NCBI GenBank assembly: GCA_911728435.2
Contig: OU452203.1
Coordinates: forward strand, 21,640,134 to 21,704,133
Origin: Apoderus coryli
Lineage: Eukaryota; Arthropoda; Insecta; Coleoptera; Attelabidae
DNA: 64,000 bases
Direction: 5' to 3'
Positions 22,666 through 34,400 of this stretch are shown here, piece by piece; position 1 is the stretch's first letter, and every line of letters starts with the position of its first letter. Both the position numbers and the translations under genes were made by a program. Under the pieces are notes generated by a model, which ran no database searches, was not told the DNA's origin, and saw only the letters and a list, made by a program, of their open reading frames with translations.

Positions 22666-24058
22666 TTACAATTTATGTTTCAATTCCAAATCCTCTGGTA
22701 CTTTTTCGAAAAACTTCTCAACAAAGTCATCAGTCACTTCCGCAATGGTGGCCGGCTGCCACTGTGGCTTCTGGTCTTTGTCTATCAAAAGCGCTCTCAC
22801 CCCTAGACACACACGAACAACAATAAGTGACCCCTTTTTATTGGTCCCTTCTTAGCTTTGAAAATTGAGGCTTTAAATATATTTTTTCCCTACATTTGAC
22901 AAGCAACACTCTCACCCTAACTCACCTTCCTTAAAATCATGATTCTCTACACAGTTGACTGCGAGTCTGTACTCCATTTTCAGACAATCAAACAAACTCA
23001 ACCGTCGACCCAACTCTAACTCTTTCATAGTGATTTTAAGACTCGTCGGACTCATTTTATTGAGTAGTTGCAGCGTCGTTAAAGCCCATCCGGAACCATC
23101 TTGCTGCAAATTCTTAAAAATCTCTTCGACCGATTGCGCATTAAAGATTGTGTTGATTTTCTCTAAATGAGGTTTGAGCGAAAACTCTGTATTTTCGTTA
23201 GTATGAAATTTATTGATAATGGGTTCAATATCTGAAACATTCTCTACTTTTAATAACGCTGATTCTAAGTCGTTTAGTTGGTTGCTTGGTACGTAGTGTG
23301 TTGCGATGCCTGTAAGAGACAATCCGTTGTTATTAATAATATATTTACTCACAGACACAGACTATAAGAATCAATAAAACCCACCGACCTGCCTTAAACA
23401 CATCTACACCTTTCAATCGATACCCAGTCAATGCCAAATACCATCCTAACCTTCCATCCAATTTGGGCAAAAAATATGATCCCCCGACATCCGGAAACAA
23501 TCCTATCTGTGTTTCGGGCATAGCAAACAACGTCCGTTCAGTCGCTATCCTATATTTGCCATGCACAGATAACCCCACACCACCACCCATAGTAATACCA
23601 TCGATAAATGCTATGTAGGGCTTCCCATACATCCCAATCAATCCGTTGTTGGTGTATTCATGTTTGAAGAACTCCTGACCGAGTTTCTCACCTTTAATTG
23701 CGGCTTCAGCGACTGCTTTAACATCACCTCCAGCGCAAAAGGCTTTCTCACCAGCACCTTTCATTATAACCAGCAGTTTTTCACTCTCCCATGATTTAAG
23801 CGTTGGATAAATCTTCTTTACCATGGAAAGATTCAACGAATTCAATGCTTTAGGACGATTTAATGTAATTATGCCTTTATTTCCGATGTTTTGGATAATA
23901 ACGTCGTCATCTTCAGAAGGCGAACTAGTCGTGGCTGTTTTCAACATATTAGTACTTGACAACTGTCTAATTATATTTAAATTTTTAATACTAGTATTAC
24001 TAAGGTGCAAAGGCTTTTTAATTGAGTTTAAAATTAATAAGAATGTTGACGATGACAT
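22666..24058 (-). CDS. HIBCH: 3-hydroxyisobutyryl-CoA hydrolase, mitochondrial
   Basis: Hydrolyses 3-hydroxyisobutyryl-CoA in valine breakdown in the mitochondrial matrix. Exons 23389-24058, 22926-23309 and 22666-22802 join in phase (all phase 1) to 396 aa, the usual length. The N-terminus ([15 protein letters not shown], then basic and Ser/Thr-rich to about residue 45) is a likely mitochondrial presequence. Crotonase-fold features: [14 protein letters not shown], oxyanion-hole [23 protein letters not shown], and the catalytic-acid segment [15 protein letters not shown]. The last exon gives [17 protein letters not shown], the HIBCH C-terminal signature. It lies head to head with the BolA1 gene, with 773 bp between the start codons. 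Confidence 0.96.
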
Positions 24059-24831
24059 CTAAAATTTACGTAAATGTTAATTTTAAATTCATTGTTTCTA
24101 CGATAATACTTACCTTGTCTGTTCCTTTAAGTGGTTGGATTTACTCAATAATTATCATATTTACATTCAATAGTGGTTCTAATTATGCAATTATACTGGA
24201 AATTGAATTATTTACGTTATTGTTGAATCTTGTTATCGGCTTTTCTCTGTGCTATAGTTGATAATACCTTCTCCAGTATCAAGAATGTTACGTAATTGTG
24301 AGATAAGAATTAATAAAATATGGTTTGTTTGTACAAAATTATAATAATTCACTAGCTTATAACAACGTTTAAAAGTTATTTGTTGTTGCTTGAATGTCAT
24401 AGGCCATTGTTGGTTATCTTTATCCTTCTCCAACTATCAGCTGGAGGGTCGTGCATCATGGCACAAAATACATGCTGGTGGCCAATTCTTGAAAACCGGC
24501 GAGTAGAATGATGGAGCGAAGCGAGGCACAACCGACTGAATTAGCACAGTCTTGCCTCTGTTTTTCGGTTGTTCGACTATGATTTCGCAAAATAACTCAA
24601 GAATGTTAAAAAAGTTTTGTAAAATTATTTAATTGGATTTATGTAAATTAAAGAATAGAAACATCTAGTCAGATAATCGACTAAAAAAAAATTATAAAAA
24701 TTCTGAACTTGTATGCGATATTTTTCACTAATCGATATACGACACATCATTTGGATCCCTATGTTACGGCAATAAATGTTTGGTTAGAATAATATATAAA
24801 ATTTTATTAACAAACTATAAACAATAAACAA
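24059..24831. promoter_or_regulatory. Divergent intergenic region between HIBCH and BOLA1
   Basis: Both flanking genes are transcribed away from this 773-bp interval, so it must hold both promoters. No TATA box is evident. 24440-24600 is the least AT-rich part (CTGGAGGGTCGTGCATCATG, GGAGCGAAGCGAGGCAC) and may be the core regulatory part. Two separate promoters or one bidirectional promoter are equally compatible with the sequence. Confidence 0.35.
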
Positions 24832-25194
24832 ATGTTCAAGAGTTTAATTATTAGACTAAATATGTCGACAAATCCAAACCCAATCGCATCAAATATCCGC
24901 TCCAAACTCGAATCTAATCTAAAAACAACGTATTTAAACGTAATCAACGAGTCCTACATGCATAACGTACCAAAAGGCGCTGAAACCCACTTCAAAGTGG
25001 TTGTAGTCTCGGAATTATTCGATAAAATGCCTTTAATTAAGCGTCACCGACTTGTTAATGAGCTGTTGAAAGAAGAATTAAACAATGGAGTCCATGCTTT
25101 GTCGATTGTGGCAAAGTCACCAGATCAGTGGAGTGAAGATGATATAAAGAACATTGAACCAAGTCCGAATTGTCGAGGTGGATTCGGAAAGTGA
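24832..25194 (+). CDS. BOLA1: BolA-like protein 1
   Basis: Single-exon, 120 aa. BolA1 proteins bind monothiol glutaredoxin and act in maturation of mitochondrial [4Fe-4S] clusters and redox balance. The start MFKSLIIRLNMST gives a short basic amphipathic leader suited to mitochondrial import, and a second ATG at residue 11 could give a shorter form. The BolA core is clear: NVINESYMHNVPKGAETHFKV, then FDKMPLIKRHRLVNELL and GVHALSIVAKSPDQW with the conserved His. The lack of Cys near the MH motif and the C-terminal SPNCRGGFGK fit the BOLA1 class rather than BOLA2 or BOLA3. It converges on the PI-PLC-like gene, ending 177 bp before that gene's stop. Confidence 0.93.
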   Translation: MFKSLIIRLNMSTNPNPIASNIRSKLESNLKTTYLNVINESYMHNVPKGAETHFKVVVVSELFDKMPLIKRHRLVNELLKEELNNGVHALSIVAKSPDQWSEDDIKNIEPSPNCRGGFGK

Positions 25195-25370
25195 TAGTTT
25201 AGTGTGTAAATATTGTAAATAAATATTTGGATAGAACGAAGGCTTTAATATGGCCAACATGTTAATTAATCACTCACTTATCCAGTCTGCCATCTCCCAC
25301 GAAATTCGGAGTTACACTGTAATCTGTATAGGTGTTTCCCATGAATAAAATAAAACGAATACTTTGTTGA

Positions 25371-28300
25371 TCATTTCAAATTTATTTTAATAGCTTCATT
25401 AATGATATTATTACCTAAAAAATAATCGGTTGCCACAATATTAGCATCGAAAAACTCGTCTCTAAACCATTTTGTGAGTTCTCGGTTGGTTTTGTCTGCC
25501 AATTGTCGTAAATTGTTGCGATTGAGGATGATGTCTAAAGCTTGAGGGGTTAGTTCGGCCATTAGAGCCCAAAATGGGTTCGTACCACTTTTATATTTAT
25601 TGATTGATGATGCTAGGAACGTTTTTAAAGTATCCAAATCCGTGGTGTCAGCCCATAGTTGTGGTATTTGGTTCCATAGCCATGAAGTACCTTCAATCAT
25701 ACAGGTTTTTAGTATAGATTTGAATTAGCTACTATTTAATTACGCATTCAGCTTTGAAATGTTTAATAAATAAATAAAACTTACTTCTAACAGTAGCTTG
25801 ATCGGCATAAGTAATTATTAAATTCTTGTTTATCGACCAAATCTGGTTCAGACTCGGTCCTTTTCCCTGCTGCCATTCATCCGTTTTGTCTATGACAAAC
25901 TCGCCTAAATGTTCGTAGACTAAATTAATAAATTTCTGATGCAATTCCTGTGTGAAATTATTCGTCGGATATGGAAAGCGATGAAAATCAATGACAATCA
26001 CCTCTTGAGGTGCCATTTTCACGAACTTCCTGATTTTCTCTAAGGTCGGAGTGATTTCCGCTATGCGAATCAAATCGTGATTAATGAAGAATCTGAAATA
26101 ATGCAGACATCTTCAAATTGCGGAAAAACTGTAATAGATATGGCAACAATGTAAAACTGCCAAAAGGTAATAGAGGTTTATCGATATCATATGTTGAGAA
26201 ACGTTTAATAGCGGACCTGTATTCATAAGTTAAACCCAAATAATAAAAACTTACCCCTCATTCTCATAGTACCCGATTCGAAAATCCAAATACCGATTCC
26301 CAAACACCAACTGCGTCCACACGTCTCGATCCTGACAGGAAATATAATCACCAAACAATAACAGCGACTTCTCAGCCGTCCCTGAATTGTGCGTACCAGG
26401 AATTAGAAGATCGCCAATTTGTTTGGGTCCTAAAACATCCTTATTATCTCCCATCCATGTCGGTAGGATTTTCAGGCAGTCCGAATCGATTATTAAGTCA
26501 TTTCGAACGGATGCGATCCAGTATGGGAAACAATGCGCTCCTGCGGTTGCGAGGGGTTCGGTATCGTTATAGTCCCAATTACCTGGCAGCCAAGGTTGCC
26601 CGAACTTTACTGTAGTCCTGTAGTAGCCTTCCGGATAGCTAGCGTAGGCTAGTTTTGCAAGGATTGAGGGATTTTCCTGAAAGTAAGCATTAGCAAATGA
26701 AGTAGTACTCTGCTAGATTTGGATCCTAACTTTGCGAAGCATTAGCTAGTGTAAATTTAACGCAAGATTTAGTTAGAAGAAGTTTCATGTCCAAAATAAA
26801 ACCATCATACATTTTTTGTGGCAATCCTATAAATAATAATTAAACTATTCGGTTTATATTTTTGGACACCCTGTAATAACACAATTTTTTTTAAACCGAT
26901 GTTTTCTCCTTTCAGTGATAGCCACATAATACAATTCATTTTAGACACTTTTAGATATTCCTATTAAAGTAAACAATTCTTCTTGTTTTACATTACGCTA
27001 TATGTTACAATATTTACAATTTTATATTCTGTTTTTCACTTATATCGATCGTCGTTATTTGCCTTTTTTTTGTGATGACACACATGTCAATTCTTTTATT
27101 CTGCCTGTATATTTATTTTAATCAGTTCGATGTAGTACGTGCGCGTTCGTGCTTGTTGACACTAGTATCGGTTATCGGTTACATACTTGAATGCATAAAA
27201 TAAAAATTAACACAGTTTAACGTTATTTTTCGGTGTAAATTAATTATTTGTTTGTGTTGAAATGTAAATTGTTGCTAATAATTAGTGTAAGTGTTAAAAT
27301 TTAGTAAATATTGAAATTGCACATAATAAAAGTTTCTTGAACTTCTAAAAATAGTTCAGTCATAGATCCCTATATATCTAAATCAAATTGTTATAGATAT
27401 GTGCATAGAAAATTAAACAGTTTTGCAGACTTCTTTTCTTTTTTTGGTAATAATATGCTGTTTTGTATTCAAAAATTTTATATTCTGTGTACGAGATATC
27501 TATTATATCGATATCGATCGTTGTTTTTTCCTTGCTTGTTTGTACTTGTTATAACATGCCTCAACTGTCAAATTCTTATTTGATTCAGTTCGGTATATAA
27601 CTTGCGCATGCGTTATTTGTTCACACTATTAGTTGGTACTTGAATATTAAACGTTTTTTTTTTTAAATCGATTTTAGGATGTTTTAAAATGAAAATTAAC
27701 ACATAATTAACCATTATTTCCCTGGGGTGAATATTCTTGACTAATTTGTGGTGAAATATAAATTGTTACTAAAGACATTGCTAATACTAGGTCTTAAAAT
27801 AAAGTTAGTCGGTAACGCGTAACTTAATTAGTGTGTTTTTTATTTGGTCTTCGAAACTGTGGACTTGTGTGAGTTTATAACGTAGTAATTGTGATGTTCA
27901 AGGTCGTTATTCGTTAAATTAAAAAGTGCTCGGTATACCTACTTAATGTGATTAATTAAAAACCATAAATGAGGATTTCAATAATTGGATAATTATGGTA
28001 ATAGGTACTTAGAGAATAGAGATGGTTAGATGAAGCGTGGTAACAGAACTCCTGGTGTGGAAGGATATTTGAAGATTTTGAGATGTAAGTGAATTTAAAA
28101 ATATTTGTAGATATTACTGTTAGCAAAGACCAAACATCTTTGGTGGTATAGTAATGAAATTAGTACCTATAGGTACCTAATTATAATAGTTAGGTATGCC
28201 ATGAAAGATTAATAGCAGCTCGCATCTCATTGATTGTTTATAATATATTTAAAGTATCAATGATTTTACACCTACCTAACCTAATTTTCGAATTAAAAAA

Positions 28301-29230
28301 AAATTACTTTTCTAATATACCCTCGCGTAATATGTCTCACTTATGGGCAAAGTTTGTATTACCTTCTAGTATTTAAACAAAAATAATCGTTCATGCCTCA
28401 TAACCTAAAAATTTCTTTTGAAATAATATTTAACATCGAGAATAAAACCTCAGTTTCATTTATTTGGGACACCCTGTATAACTTAAAGATATTTAGATTT
28501 ATACTTACATTTCGATCGTTTAAATTGCTGGTTGAAAAAATTATATAGTCCGGTACTGCGTTATTATTTGAGCTACTACAATTTGTTATCCAATTTAGTT
28601 CGATATATGAGTCCTTTAAGGATGATACGGTTATGTGGACTTTACCACAATCATCCGAATACGTTTTAGCTGAAAAAATCACAAAATAAAGTGATTATAA
28701 CTTGCCTTCGGGGACACATAAGATTTAACGTACATACAGGGTTTCCCGATATTAACTTAAAATAATTAAGGGGACATTCTATAAGCGAAAATATTTTTTT
28801 TTTTTCATATGAACATAAGGATTCACTTCTATCACGTGTACTGTGCTGCACGCGTATTTTTTTTAAGATAAATTAATTTTTAAACGATAAAATTCTACAA
28901 TTTTTTTTGTTTTTTTTTGTAATTTTATAGAAATCGGCTAAGAATATGAATTAAAAAAATATATTTATTTTATCATAATAAGTGTATGTATAATTAATAT
29001 TAATTAATTAATAATAATTATAATTTAATAAAAGTAAATTAAAAGTATAATTTATTCAAAACTTATGAAAAATGGACTCAATATACCGCGCACCTAAATT
29101 TATATACAGGGCCTGCCAGAAAAGATAAACATAGGTAAAATTATATGATGTATTATTAGGTTCTGTACTTACCAAGTAGCATTTCATTAAATAGAACTCC
29201 ATAATAGAATATGCGGAATATAGTGTTCAT
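25371..29230 (-). CDS. Secreted PI-PLC X-domain-containing protein (PLCXD-like)
   Basis: Five minus-strand exons, 29173-29230, 28509-28669, 26255-26676, 25785-26092 and 25371-25690, join in phase to 422 aa. Exon 1 encodes a signal peptide (MNTIFRIFYYGVLFNEMLL). Exon 2 gives CGKVHITVSSLKDSYIELNW, the N-terminal beta-rich domain found in arthropod members. Exons 3-5 hold the TIM-barrel X domain with LLIPGTHNSGTAEKS (first catalytic His), YLDFRIGYYENEG and VIVIDFHRFPYP (second catalytic His). MAELTPQALDIIL and REL-type C-terminal segments match the family. There is no Y domain, C2 or PH domain, so it is not a signalling PLC. Bacterial PI-PLC relatives cleave phosphatidylinositol, but the substrate of insect members is not established to my knowledge. 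The last acceptor (TTGAAG before 25690) has a weak pyrimidine tract. Confidence 0.87.
27040..27640 (+). repeat. Two diverged copies of a ~150-bp promoter-like segment in PLCXD intron 2
   Basis: 27040-27190 and 27490-27640 share an ordered series of motifs: TATCGATCG, a T-rich tract, CTGTCAA or TGTCAATTCTT, a TCAGTTCG initiator-like word, a GCGCATGCG or TGCGCGTTCG word, and GTTGACACTA or GTTCACACTA. The order and spacing are preserved while the sequence is diverged. This suggests an old duplication of a regulatory segment rather than a recent transposon. It is antisense to the host gene. Confidence 0.45.
28030..28084 (+). CDS. Candidate first coding micro-exon of an unknown antisense gene
   Basis: An ATG at 28030 opens 18 codons (MKRGNRTPGVEGYLKILR) that run straight into a consensus donor, GTAAGTG at 28085. 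It lies downstream of the duplicated initiator-like segments at 27040-27640 on the same strand. No downstream plus-strand exon was recognised in the window, so this remains speculative. It could be part of a non-coding transcript or chance. Confidence 0.2.
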
Positions 29231-31442
29231 TTTAATAAAATTACACCTACTTACGTTGTTTGTTTGATTTAATATTAAATAATTTTGGAATTAAAAATGC
29301 TTCTTCGATAGTTAATAATAAATTTATAATCAAAAATACTAAGCAAGAAATGTGTTGTATGCTACCTATATTAACAATAATAAACTTTTTCTTTATGCTT
29401 CATCATAAATTGGTTGACCTTATAAATACCTAGCTATTGTATAATTTTACAGTGTTCGACAACGTTTTAATTTAGAAAAATAGTATAATATTGTGCAGAG
29501 ACCACGGCATTATAGCTTTATTCGGGACATTAGAAATGTTTGTGAACTGCGCAGAACTGTTGCGCCTTAGATAACATTCGTTCAAAAGAGTAACCAGTCA
29601 CTACCATTTGTAAAGTAAGAAACAATACGATTTTATAATGACTTCTCAATCTCCCGAATCAGCGACTGGACAAAAAACCCATTGTTTTTTTATTCGCCCT
29701 TTATATATATTATTCGATATGGGAAACCGTGACACCCTCCAATTTGCTTCTGTATATAATAGTAAAAGTCCGACATTTAATTTACATGAAGGATGTTCAA
29801 AAGTGAGACCACTCTGTATTTAAAATATTTCATTCTTCAAACAAGAAAACACGGTCCATCTGTTTCTGAATGTTGAACAAAGAAAAGAGACAAAAATTAT
29901 ATATTTTTGTTATTCATTTACCTACTCGTAGATGTGTTTATTGCTCTTCGTAAAACCCATATCAATAAACGATAAGATAGATAGAAAACAGACCCTTAAA
30001 TTTTATAACAAAAATATTATATTTCCCAAACTAATAGAAAATATCTATAAAATCACCCAACTAGTATACATAATACCAGTGGCGTGGTGTCTTATTACAA
30101 CATAACCTAATTTTTTTAGAGCTTGTAGTAAAATAGCCTTTTGAAGACGGTTCGATTTAAACCGAAACGTGGGTATTAAACTGATTTAAATAATTTTCTT
30201 TGTAAATTTTGACTTATACACTGTGTCCAAGATAATAATGGGTTAGCATTAGAATGTTGGAAACGGTAGGAGTTAAAATGTCTGTTAAATTTTAGAGATT
30301 AGACGTTTTCGAGATTTTTTTAAAAAACGATTTCTTGCGATTTTAGTTTTTATTTATTTCTGACATTATTTTTACAGATATAAAAAAATTAAAAGCACTT
30401 TCTCATTGTTAATTTTTGAGGAGAAAAAGATAGCGTATACAAATTTTCACTACGACGTTTCGTTTTTGAAAAACCATCATCAACTTGGTTTTTTTCAATA
30501 ATGCCCTGGATTTTTTATTGTTTGTTATTTGTTCTGCATAATTTGGCATTTAACTGGTCATTCTATGTTAATTGTTTGTTTCGTTTGATTAAATTTGTGT
30601 AACTTATGCTACAAGTATTTCATGTTGTTGTTCGACAAATTATGTTATATGAGAAAATTTGTTTATGTATAATTATATGCTGTATTCCATTATAGTTTGC
30701 TGGCCTGATGATGCTGTGCATATTACAGCGAAACCGGTAGCCATAAATAAAACAAAAACTTGTAAGATTAAGTCTTAATTATTTCATTTGAAAATTGATT
30801 TTAAAAAATGAACTCACAAAGGGTTTCTCAGATTGTTAATATTTAAAACAAAAATTGATCTAATAGCCCGACTTTTGCAGTACTCTATATATTTGAGATG
30901 TTTTTAAAATATTATTAATACATCTGCTACTCCATGTACCTAATTAGTCGATCAATCATTTCATTTAAATTAAAGCTTAATGCAAATAAAAATATCTTGG
31001 TATGTAATCGATCAAGGAAAATATTAAATAAAATTAAAAATTCGCGAGGAAAGTTATTTGACAAATAAATAAAATTTTATTAATTAAAAAATATATAATA
31101 TATGTACAAACTATTAGGTATAAATAATAAATTAATTGTAATTAATTAATTTGAGGTAGGATTCAGTCAATTAGTTGATTACCAGGTCGTATTAAAAATA
31201 ACTTAAACTAAAAATTATCGGGGGGGTATTATTCACAGTATTTACACATTTTGTTTTATTTACATGATAAAGAAAAATAAGATTAAATATTAATAACAAA
31301 TTAATTAAAAATATACAACAAAAGAGAAATAATTGTTTTGGAATGGTGGATTTTGTTCAATTTAAAAATTGTTGTGCTCTTTGTTCCTTGATTGTGAAAA
31401 TGTGTGTGAATTGAGCAAATAAATTTGTTTTTATGCTTAAAT
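29231..31442. other. Intergenic between PLCXD-like gene and Notum; retroelement-like scraps
   Basis: No gene is supported. The sequence is AT-rich with scraps that resemble 3' ends of retroelements: AAACCGAAACGTGGGTATT near 30160, ACTACGACGTTTCG near 30449, and GCCTGATGATGCTGTGCATATTACAGCGAAACCGGT near 30702-30738 (quoted in two parts by position). CGAAACGT tails of this kind are common at the ends of Penelope-like and some LINE elements. The last ~350 bp includes the Notum 3' UTR. Confidence 0.35.
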
Positions 31443-34400
31443 CTAAATTCTGGATTGTTGTGTTAGCAAATTCAACAAATCCGATTGATCCATGTTGTTC
31501 AACGTTTCCATGTCAATACCTAAAGCCATCGCAACGCTTTGCATGTCCAATCCGAACGATTTTAATAGTTCAATAAATTCCATTTCTTCGCCCGTGTTAG
31601 GATTATGAAGTTTTGGACAGCTGTGGTTACATTGCGGCCATGTACACCTTTCCAATCTGCAAAAAAAGAGGAATTACAGATATTTGTTGGAATAGTATAC
31701 AAAAATATGAAAAAACAATTCTATTAACTTAATTGAAATTGAAAAATAATCAGTTTTTTGCGAATATCTCCGGAACCGTTTATCACAGCTTTTGTAAGCA
31801 TTTTCTACTCATAATAAGTTATGCACCATGCATTTGATTCATAAATCGGATTCTCAGTCTGTATCTAAAGTCGCCTTGAGACACTATAAAAAACAATATC
31901 GAGCTGAACTTTCTAAGGCCAAAAGAAGGGCTTATGAGGAGTATATTGCATCCGATATTAATAGGCCTGCTGCTGTGTGGAGACTGGTCAAGGATTGGGT
32001 ATCAACTCCAAATCTCGGGACAGCTGAGAACTTGACTGCGCATATTTTAAATGACTACTTTACAACTGCGGCTGATGATATCATAAAACAGCTACCAGCC
32101 ACATCAGTCACTTTTGAGAAATATATGTCTCCCACTAGAGCTGCTGGATTTAGTTTGAGAACGGTAACCTTTAATGAAGTACGTGAAAAACTATCAGGTA
32201 TGAAAAACACGAAAAGCTCGGATTGTTATGAGCTTAATGTTAGGATTATTGGGACTTTAAAGAATCTGCTAGTGGTGCCGCTTACTAAATTGATAAACCA
32301 TTGCATTGGTGACGCTGTATTTCCGGCGGTCTTGAAGGAGGCAAGGGTTATTCCAATCTACAAATATAAAGGATCGGTTGATGATCCCAGTAACTATCGA
32401 CCAATATCGATCTTGCCAATTTTTTCGAAAATCTTTGAGTCTATTATTAAAAATCAAATAACTGAATATTTTGAAGCAAATAATCTCTTTATGAAAGGTC
32501 AATATGGCTTTCGTAATAAGAGATCTACTACTCTTGCAATTAATAACCTTTTGGAATATGTTTCGGATGGCATGGAGCGGGGCTGTGACACCTTTGCTTC
32601 CTTTTATGACCTCACTAAGGCTTTTGACTGTGTCTCACACGAGATACTTCTTCAGAAACTCTCTTACTATAACTTTGATGTTGACAGTGTTGCCTTGGTT
32701 GGCTCTTATCTCAGCGATCGTTTTCAGCACGTTTTGTATGGGGGGCGATACTCGGAGAGACGAAGGGTTGGACGGGGTGTGCCCCACGGGTCGGTTTTGG
32801 GACCTTATTGTTTTTAATATACGTAAATGATTTATACAAATTTCAAGAAGAGTCAAATATAATCCTCTTTGCTGACAACACAACTAGTCTGATTAGATAT
32901 CGACCAAACGACCCTTTAGGGGAGTTGGTTAATGCTGTTGAGACTGACATAGGCAATTGGTTTCTGGCAAATGAACTGAGCTTGAATCAGGCTAAAATTC
33001 AGAGCATGAACTTTACATTGCGTTCTGCGCCTATCGATCTTCAGAGCGATGTTCGCGTGAAGTTCCTTGGGGTTCATCTTGATCCTAAATTAACCTGGGA
33101 GAGTCATGTTCGAGAGCTTGGGTGCTCGCTGTCCAGGGTCATATATCTGATCAGAAGGCTTGCGCAGAGTGTTTCAATCGCCAGTCTGTTGACGGTATAT
33201 CATGGTTATTTTGTTTCCCGTATGTCGTATGGTATTTTGAACTGGGGACATAGTTCCCATGCAATGAAAATCTTCAAGCTACAGAGGAGATGTTTACGTA
33301 CAATGTTGGAGCTCGGTTGGCGTGACTGCTGTAAAAAGTATTTTGTTGAACATGGACTACTTACTTTGCCTTCCTTGTACATCTTAAACTGTCTTGGCTA
33401 CATTCGAACCAATGCCTCGCATTTCACTCTACACTCTGATATGCATAATTATGGTACGCGAAATCGCAATGACATATTGCCTGAGTTTCACCGCCTGTTG
33501 AGGACTAGGAAAGGTTCTGACTATTATTGAGTCAAATTTTATAATAAGCTGCCGTCTCACATAAAGAACCTTGGTGAAGTCCAATTTACCAAATGTATTA
33601 AATCATTTTTAATATCTCAAGCTTTTTATACCTTTGAGGACTATTTCAGAAGCGATATTGTAAGATTTTTTTAGATTTTAGTTTGTTTTATGTTGTTGCT
33701 ATTTTAATTTGTTTGTAAGCCTTTCTTTGTTGCTGTAACTTTGATTAATTTTTGTTATTTTTTGACGTACTATACATGTTTTGTAACATAAGATGGTGAA
33801 TAAATATATCTATCTATCTATCTATGTTTTGTGCAAGATTTTTTTTTAAATGCATATTGGTGAAGATTTTGAAGGGGTAGTGGGTGTTTTTTGCCCCAAT
33901 TTCTACGCCACTGGAAAAAGTACGGTTATAAGACACCCATTTGAACCGCCAATGTTTTCTACACAAAAAAGGTACTCTTGGTCATAAGCTCTACAGTTGA
34001 CCGTTTTTAAGGAAAATCGTGGTCAATTTTTTGAAATATTTAATTTTTTCTACTACTTAATTATTATTACTTAATTATTAACGCCACAGTCTAAATCTAT
34101 ATCGTTTCGAAAATTCCGTTTCACCGTATTTTCGTTTTCATTTTGTTGGTTAAAATTGTACCTTTCCGGAAAAAGGTTGGCAACGCCATTGACTAAATCA
34201 CAGTTTTCACAAACATGGAGAGATTTTTCTAAAAAAATTGCAAAAATTACCTTCTATGTATGCAACGGCCATTGTTGTTACGACCACGTTTCCGCTTTTT
34301 TACACTGTAAATTTTCCCATGCCGATCTAAACCATTTAAATTGTTCTTGACCTCAATTTGTTGGGAATTTTTGGGTTTATTGTTGCGTCTGTTTTTACGT

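Noticed and set aside
25732..25784. Continuation of the PLCXD exon frame past 25785
   Set aside because: The frame reads on to a stop, but a consensus GTAAGT donor at 25784-25779 and the in-phase next exon with conserved family sequence show that it is intron.
34156..34350. 64-codon plus-strand frame opposite Notum exon 7
   Set aside because: It is antisense to a minus-strand exon whose phase links it to both neighbouring Notum exons.
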